Shown piece by piece: positions 60,310 through 64,000 of a DNA stretch of 64,000 nucleotides. The first letter of the stretch is position 1; each line of letters opens with the position of its first letter. Source of the DNA: Paracoccus sediminilitoris (GTDB lineage: Bacteria > Pseudomonadota > Alphaproteobacteria > Rhodobacterales > Rhodobacteraceae); the NCBI RefSeq assembly GCF_003259195.1, contig NZ_QJPK01000019.1:1-64000 (forward strand), read 5' to 3'. Position numbers and translations under genes: made by a program. A model generated the notes under the pieces. That model had not been told where the DNA came from. It searched no databases and saw nothing but the letters and a program-made list of their open reading frames with translations.

Positions 60310-60471
60310 TCAATGCAGATCACCGGTGATTTGTCCCGCCTGTCTAGAGAGGATTTTTAACCACTCTGGTGGACAGGTTTTGCGGTCATGGCAACGCAGG
60401 TTATGCCATTCCATCTTCCGCCACGTGTGGCAGATGACACCCTTGGCCATGTCGGCCAAGGTGAATTTCAT
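60310..60471 (-). CDS. Small Cys/His-rich ORF (53 codons)
   Basis: MKFTLADMAKGVICHTWRK is followed by MEWHNLRCHDRKTCPPEWL and ends GQITGDLH. Three Cys and four His lie between residues 14 and 53 (C14-H15, H23, C27-H28, C33, H53), possibly a metal site. The main support is an ideal ribosome site, AGGAGG six bases before the ATG, in a region otherwise lacking genes. I recognise no family. Alternatively it is a leftover leader of a decayed gene. Confidence 0.45.
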   Translation of the reverse strand: MKFTLADMAKGVICHTWRKMEWHNLRCHDRKTCPPEWLKILSRQAGQITGDLH

Positions 60472-61087
60472 TGTCGCCCTCCTCAGAGGTCTACCGAACT
60501 GACCGCCCCGGGACAGAACCCCAGCCACTATTCACGCGGAACCATCGACCGAAAAACCTCCGTCACAATTTCCGCGGGTTCCTTGGTGTCATCTTCAGCG
60601 GACCACTTGGCAGGTGGCGCCATATGTTTGAGACCAGTAGCCTCCAATACGGCGCCACGAACCTATTGCCCTGCTGCTAGACAGAGAGGTGAGGTTGCCT
60701 GAGCAACAGGCCGATCAATGCTATTTATCACGCACCTGCCGACTGTGCAGCGATGGCAAGATGGTGATGGTCTGATCTTTCGATCAGGAGCCATCTCAGA
60801 TGACATGCAAGCTTACTTCGATGAACCGTTCGCTTTGAAGCTGGCTTTGGGGCGGTGAAGATATTCTCCGGCAGACATGGCTGGGGTAAACTGATGTCCC
60901 CCGTCTGCTATATCCGAAACGCGTTGATGCCTTGAGTAAGCCGATGGGCCGATCTGGTGCCGAAGGTGTTGATTAGCCGGCAGAAGCACCGCATCAAGGC
61001 CTCCAAAAACACAATATAGCGCGCAGCACAGAAAAGGCCCGCCAGCTTGCGCCGGCGGAGCTCCGTGACGTGTTCTGCGATCCGTGA
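60472..61087. other. Stretch without a supported gene
   Basis: About 615 bases. No frame here has both a ribosome site and credible composition. One short palindrome, CTGATC-TTTC-GATCAG at 60772-60787, is seen; there are no long inverted repeats to mark an insertion sequence. Together with the neighbouring pseudogenes it may be the remnant of deleted genes. Confidence 0.5.
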
Positions 61088-62209
61088 TCAGCGACGGCGT
61101 GCCAGTCCTGCCCAGATGCGACCGGCATCGCGGTCATGGCCGCCCTTGATGGCACCCATCCACGCAGCCACGCCGGCCACCAAGGCAGACACGGCCAGAA
61201 ACAGCGCCGTCCAGATGGCGGCATGGCGGGCGCTTTCGGCGACTTCGACGGCACGATCCTTGGCGTCCTGCAGGCGCTGCTCAGCCTCGGCGCGCAGCTC
61301 TTGGGCGCGAGCTTCGACTGCTGCGGCGGCTTCCTCGGCCTGGGTCCGGGCGTCTTCCAGACGCTGCTGCGCTTCGGCCCGCAGGTCCTGAGCCTGCTGG
61401 ACTGCCTGTTCGACACGGGCGTCGATCTGCGCCGGGGTCAATTCGGTCCGTGCGGCAAGCGCGGCGCGCAGATAGTCCAGATCATCTTCGGGAACCTCAC
61501 CCGTGCGAAGGACGGTGCTCAGAATGTTGACCACTTCGCCGCGGATCTGTTCGTTCGAAAACTGATCAGGTGCAGCGGCTTCGCTGCGCAGGAAGCGATC
61601 GGTAACATAGTCCAGCGGATTGGCGCCAGCGCCCTGTCCGCCTTCCTCTCCGCCGATTGCCGAGGCCGCGCCGCCTGCCAACTGGCCGACGCCGCTGATT
61701 GCTCCACCCGCGACCTGACCCACGCCACCGACGACGCCGCCGGCCAGTTGACCCGCGCCTTGCGCCACTCCGCCCACGGCAGACCCTGCCGCCTCGACCG
61801 CAGTGGTGGCTGCATTTCCGGCTGCGCGCACGCCGCTTGTCACGGCGCCGGCTGCCAGAATGCCGCTGAGCAGCATGCCCAAGGCCCAGACCGTCAGGCC
61901 GTGAATGCCGTCGCGGGCCTCGACCTCATCTTCGGATGTCGAGCTGCGCCGACGCATTCGTCCGGCAATATATCCGCCAAGACCATAGACGGCGACCATC
62001 GCGATAAAGGCAAAGAGCCCCACCAGGATCAGCGAGAACGTCCCCAGACCCTCGCCCTCCTCGGGCGAAACCGAGCCTAGCCCGATCGCGGTCGTGAAAC
62101 CGGTGAAGACGACGGATGCGCCAGCCGCGATTGCGGCACCCGCCAGGATCGACGCCCAATCGACGTGGCCGCGCTTGGTGTCGTCCTCCAAAATTCTTTC
62201 ATTCATCAT
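61088..62209 (-). CDS. Membrane protein with glycine-rich and coiled-coil repeats (PhnA-like annotation)
   Basis: 373 residues. Membrane helices lie at about 18-42, 57-83, 103-123 and 330-352. Between the third and fourth there is a glycine/alanine repeat (GVAQGAGQLAGG, GVGQVAGG, GVGQLAGG; 143-190) and a long coiled coil (258-328) with a duplicated unit, DLRAEAQQRLEDARTQ at 275-290 and ELRAEAEQRLQDAKDR at 304-319. Similar proteins are called PhnA-like but show no PhnA chemistry. Start MMNERILEDDTKRG at 62209 was chosen. An EcfG-like promoter lies about 65 bases upstream, suggesting a stress-time envelope role. Confidence 0.75.
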   Translation of the reverse strand: MMNERILEDDTKRGHVDWASILAGAAIAAGASVVFTGFTTAIGLGSVSPEEGEGLGTFSLILVGLFAFIAMVAVYGLGGYIAGRMRRRSSTSEDEVEARDGIHGLTVWALGMLLSGILAAGAVTSGVRAAGNAATTAVEAAGSAVGGVAQGAGQLAGGVVGGVGQVAGGAISGVGQLAGGAASAIGGEEGGQGAGANPLDYVTDRFLRSEAAAPDQFSNEQIRGEVVNILSTVLRTGEVPEDDLDYLRAALAARTELTPAQIDARVEQAVQQAQDLRAEAQQRLEDARTQAEEAAAAVEARAQELRAEAEQRLQDAKDRAVEVAESARHAAIWTALFLAVSALVAGVAAWMGAIKGGHDRDAGRIWAGLARRR

Positions 62210-62275
62210 GTCTTTCCCGAAGATGCCAATGCCTTGTCCCAAGCCGGTCAAAAACTGCCGAGGCTCGTCTTCAAG

Positions 62276-62300
62276 AACGCTGGTTGGTCATAATGTTTCC
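62276..62300 (-). promoter_or_regulatory. EcfG-like promoter of the glycine-rich membrane protein
   Basis: On the reverse strand GGAAA, 16 bases, CGTT: one mismatch in the -35 element (A for C at its fifth base), exact -10. The -10 is about 65 bases before the start codon. Confidence 0.5.
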
Positions 62301-62445
62301 CCAAGCCAGTCAATTATATAATCTTCATGCCGTGATATCCGCATACGGGGCAAAATGTTTGCGAATGCGAAGCTACCGCACGGGAAAAACCGACCGCCAG
62401 CTGATGGCAACTGCGCGATGATATGGGAAGGCTGGGTGCAAACGC

Positions 62446-62473
62446 GGTCAGGTCAGCCACAGATGACCTGACC
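62446..62473. repeat. Perfect ten-base inverted repeat
   Basis: GGTCAGGTCA (62446-62455) and TGACCTGACC (62464-62473) are exact reverse complements separated by eight bases. There is no T-run on either side, so a protein-binding site or cruciform is more likely than a terminator. Each arm is itself a direct repeat of GGTCA. Confidence 0.6.
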
Positions 62474-62531
62474 CCTGCATTCCGTCTGTTCGACAGTTGA
62501 TCTTTGATAGAGTGCCGCCACTGCTGGGACC

Positions 62532-62840
62532 ATGTGCGGCCACGCAATATTCGCCACATTAACAAAAAGAGGTGTGCACTGGCGCCTACTGAACTTTTCC
62601 TTGGATGGCTCGGGCCCCTTCGCCGGGATGATGCGCTTCGGGCTCAACGGTGATGGCGAGGTCGAGTTCATTGCGATTGGGGTGACGCGTGATGAGATGT
62701 CGCGCTTCCAGACGATAGACATTGTGACCAGAGATAAGGTGTCGTTCGAAGCCTCCATCAACGAGGCCGTCATCGTTGAAAGCTGTTTTGATACCGCCGG
62801 TGCCTGCGCACCGGGACATTACACGTTCAAAACGCTTTAG
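62532..62840 (+). CDS. Hypothetical protein, 102 codons
   Basis: An open frame with codon use close to that of the chromosome from about 62620 on. The segment MRFGLNGDGEVEFIAIGVT, then a run of charged residues (RDEMSRFQTIDIVTRDK), looks like a small alpha-beta fold. I recognise no family. No good ribosome site is seen for ATG 62532; ATG 62626 is also possible. An opposite frame (62453-62773) looks less like protein. Confidence 0.35.
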   Translation: MCGHAIFATLTKRGVHWRLLNFSLDGSGPFAGMMRFGLNGDGEVEFIAIGVTRDEMSRFQTIDIVTRDKVSFEASINEAVIVESCFDTAGACAPGHYTFKTL

Positions 62841-63072
62841 GACGGTCGTGTTATGGAGAGTGTGGCACTACGCAGACTTGCGTGTCATCGGTACTTCGGA
62901 AGCAATGGGGGCATTCAACGATTCCGTTACCGGCATACGACCGATTTCACGAAACCAATCCTGCCACGATGTGGAATTAGTCAACCCGAACTGGTCACAA
63001 CCAATGTCGGATCGCCAGTTGCAAGTCATTTGGGAACGGATGTTTTTCACCCATCCATATCCAAGCCAAGTA

Positions 63073-63159
63073 TCAGAAGATCAGGGACAATATTCCGATA
63101 ACGACAAGCAGTCCGATGATGAAGATGATGCCGACAGCACCGCCGAGGAATTTGAGCAT
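63073..63159 (-). CDS. Hydrophobic membrane peptide of 28 residues
   Basis: The chain is MLKFLGGAVGIIF, then a continuous hydrophobic run to ILSLIF, so essentially a single membrane helix with glycines at positions 6, 7, 10, 16 and 22. It was selected because AGGAG stands six bases before the ATG and an EcfG-like promoter lies about 28 bases further upstream. Frames extending to 63273 are not needed. Too short for a family call; a membrane-stress peptide is plausible but unproven. Confidence 0.6.
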   Translation of the reverse strand: MLKFLGGAVGIIFIIGLLVVIGILSLIF

Positions 63160-63186
63160 GGTAATCTCCTGTTTTTCATACGGGTA

Positions 63187-63211
63187 AACCATGTCGGGCC
63201 GGTCTTGTTCC
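63187..63211 (-). promoter_or_regulatory. EcfG-like promoter of the 28-residue peptide
   Basis: On the reverse strand GGAAC (63211-63207), a 16-base spacer and GGTT (63190-63187): exact -35, one mismatch in -10. The distance to the start codon is 27 bases. Confidence 0.55.
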
Positions 63212-63279
63212 CTGACCGGCGCATTGCGTCTTATGATGACGAATGGGAAAAGGGAAAGATATTTTGTCTGCATTTAAAG

Positions 63280-63304
63280 GGAACCTGTCCCACCATTCTG
63301 CGTT
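63280..63304 (+). promoter_or_regulatory. Exact EcfG-type promoter of the 61-codon ORF
   Basis: GGAAC at 63280-63284, a 16-base spacer and CGTT at 63301-63304, with the start codon of the next ORF 37 bases downstream. It faces away from the promoter of the 28-residue peptide about 70 bases to the left. Confidence 0.65.
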
Positions 63305-63341
63305 TTCGATCGTTGTTGCATGACCAAAGAGTTTAACCCAG

Positions 63342-63527
63342 ATGCTGTCCCCTTTGAACATCCTCAGCGTGTCAGACGATGACTGGCACATGATCCAGAG
63401 CGCATTGCGCATGTTCGATCACAATCTGGAATACCGTCGCCTTCGTACGCGACTGGAGGATGCTGTCGAGAAGCCTGGTGGCGATGATACCGGAGACAAT
63501 ATGGCACCTCGGCCCCGGGCGCATTGA
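63342..63527 (+). CDS. Small helical ORF (61 codons) behind an EcfG-type promoter
   Basis: The centre, SDDDWHMIQSALRMFDHNLEYR followed by RLRTRLEDAVEK (split by an Arg-Arg turn), looks like two helices; the end is flexible and charged. The ribosome site is weak (AAAGAG, too far), and a competing ATG at 63320 opens a 20-residue frame MTKEFNPDAVPFEHPQRVRR that overlaps it. A frameshift joining the two cannot be excluded. The call rests on the promoter and on composition. No family recognised. Confidence 0.5.
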   Translation: MLSPLNILSVSDDDWHMIQSALRMFDHNLEYRRLRTRLEDAVEKPGGDDTGDNMAPRPRAH

Positions 63528-63749
63528 CGATCACTGCTTGGCGAAGCCTTTGTTCGGACATTTGGCGCAGCCGCAATCTATTCTTCCACCTTCGACATTG
63601 AAAATTCGTCATTCCCTCGCGTGCAAAGGTGGGGCAGGTGCATGGCTGGAATTCATATCCATACTGGCGCGCAGATTTCCTCTGGTGCGGATTTCCGGGC
63701 TGTGCTAGATCGCCCAAAGTCCCGCGATTACTGATTAATGCGGGCAAGT

Positions 63750-63833
63750 GCGGGTGTGGCGGAACTGGTAGACGCACCAGATTTAGGTTCTGGCGCCTTT
63801 GGCGTGGGGGTTCGAGTCCCTTCACCCGCACCA
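63750..63833 (+). tRNA. tRNA-Leu (anticodon TAG)
   Basis: The acceptor GCGGGTG pairs with CACCCGC, followed by A and encoded CCA. The anticodon stem CCAGA/TCTGG encloses TTTAGGT, giving TAG (leucine CUA family). A long variable arm (GCGCCTTTGGCGT) confirms a class II tRNA, and the T-arm contains GGTTCGAGTCC. Confidence 0.97.
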
Positions 63834-63897
63834 ATTTTCCCGGTTTGATGTGATCTTCCAAGGCGACATTGCTCTGCCGCGCATACCAGTTCGCCTT

Positions 63898-64000
63898 TCA
63901 GCCTTCCTGCGCGTCGGTGATGACGTTCAGGTCGCGCAACTGCTCCGGCGTCAGAATATTGATCTCGTCGGGTGGAGTGCGCAGCGCCAGCGGCATCAGG
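63898..64000 (-). CDS. C-terminal end of a COG3904-like periplasmic protein (cut by window edge)
   Basis: On the reverse strand the frame from the window edge reads LMPLALRTPPDEINILTP, then EQLRDLNVITDAQEG and stop. The pattern of a TP-x-x-(E/D)-(M/I) step followed by LTPEQLRDLN is what I remember at the end of COG3904 ClpP-like proteins of Rhodobacterales. Only 33 residues are visible, so the call is tentative and no catalytic residue can be seen. Confidence 0.4.
   Translation of the reverse strand, partial: LMPLALRTPPDEINILTPEQLRDLNVITDAQEG

Noticed and set aside
60555..60582. EcfG-like site GGAAC-N19-GGTT before the 53-codon ORF
   Set aside because: The spacing of 19 and the -10 mismatch are outside the accepted range.
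60772..60787. Short palindrome CTGATC-TTTC-GATCAG
   Set aside because: A six-base stem with no T-run or gene context; such palindromes arise by chance.
62776..63336. Forward frame of 186 codons
   Set aside because: It overlaps the 28-residue peptide on the other strand and its promoter, and its composition is irregular.
63531..63605. Reverse-strand peptide ending CGCAKCPNKGFAKQ, looking like a metal-binding peptide
   Set aside because: About 24 codons with no ATG, GTG or TTG start in frame and no ribosome site; too weak to call.
63364..63861. Reverse frame of 165 codons
   Set aside because: It crosses tRNA-Leu in antisense (the familiar VRLPVPPHP tRNA-derived text) and has no start context.

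Overview
The window is a GC-rich chromosomal segment of an alphaproteobacterium, most likely Rhodobacterales close to Paracoccus. This rests on gene content: a fused ATP sulfurylase/APS kinase, glnB-glnA order, the lgt-midA-pgeF operon, alphaproteobacterial DUF1489, DUF1150 and DUF6476 proteins, a complete leucine-degradation (liu) operon and an RpoH2-like sigma factor. No database search was possible, so the genus is an inference.

Layout. 1-675 holds only the tail of an unknown gene. 676-12.9 kb is housekeeping: tRNA-Gly, DUF1489, trigger factor, selD, a PAP2 phosphatase and lipoprotein cytochrome, lolD-lolC/E, radA, cvpA-purF and a purE-purK-Nudix operon. 13-24.8 kb has Hsp20-DUF1150, a drug-type MFS pump with a TolB-like protein, the sulfate-activation fusion, trxB beside an Lrp regulator, pgeF-midA-lgt, ubiK, and an rluD/DUF6476 pair whose start codons overlap. 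24.9-29.2 kb has rpoH, an M48-like protein without its zinc site, nadK and glyA. 29.3-37.8 kb is the liu operon (ivd to methylglutaconyl-CoA hydratase), with an inserted LprI-like periplasmic gene and a dyad just upstream. 37.9-48.9 kb has cobC-like/cobD, a transglutaminase-like protein, a HisKA_2 kinase, an AGE-family epimerase, tex, an NhaP antiporter with a cyclic-nucleotide-type domain, and an Old Yellow Enzyme. 48.9-52.9 kb has a small exported protein, glnB-glnA and the NAD(P)HX repair enzyme.

From 53 kb the character changes. An arsenic operon (arsR, acr3, broken arsC, arsH) and a family 25 glycosyltransferase precede a run of decayed genes: SulP transporter, tandem UspA protein and MFS transporter, each with frameshifts and/or stops. 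After about 1 kb without a convincing large gene, a group of short or membrane-associated genes lies between 61.1 and 63.5 kb before tRNA-Leu.

The most interesting signal is regulatory. Sites of the form GGAAC-N16/17-CGTT, the consensus of the alphaproteobacterial general-stress sigma factor EcfG, stand before rpoH (exact), before a 61-codon ORF at 63342 (exact), before a 28-codon hydrophobic peptide at 63159 (one mismatch) and before the glycine-rich/coiled-coil membrane protein at 61088-62209 (one mismatch). Read together they suggest that the right end of the window is an output module of the general stress response, made mostly of very small undescribed genes, and that this RpoH is wired below the same sigma factor. 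The promoter assignments are inference from motif matches and need transcript mapping.
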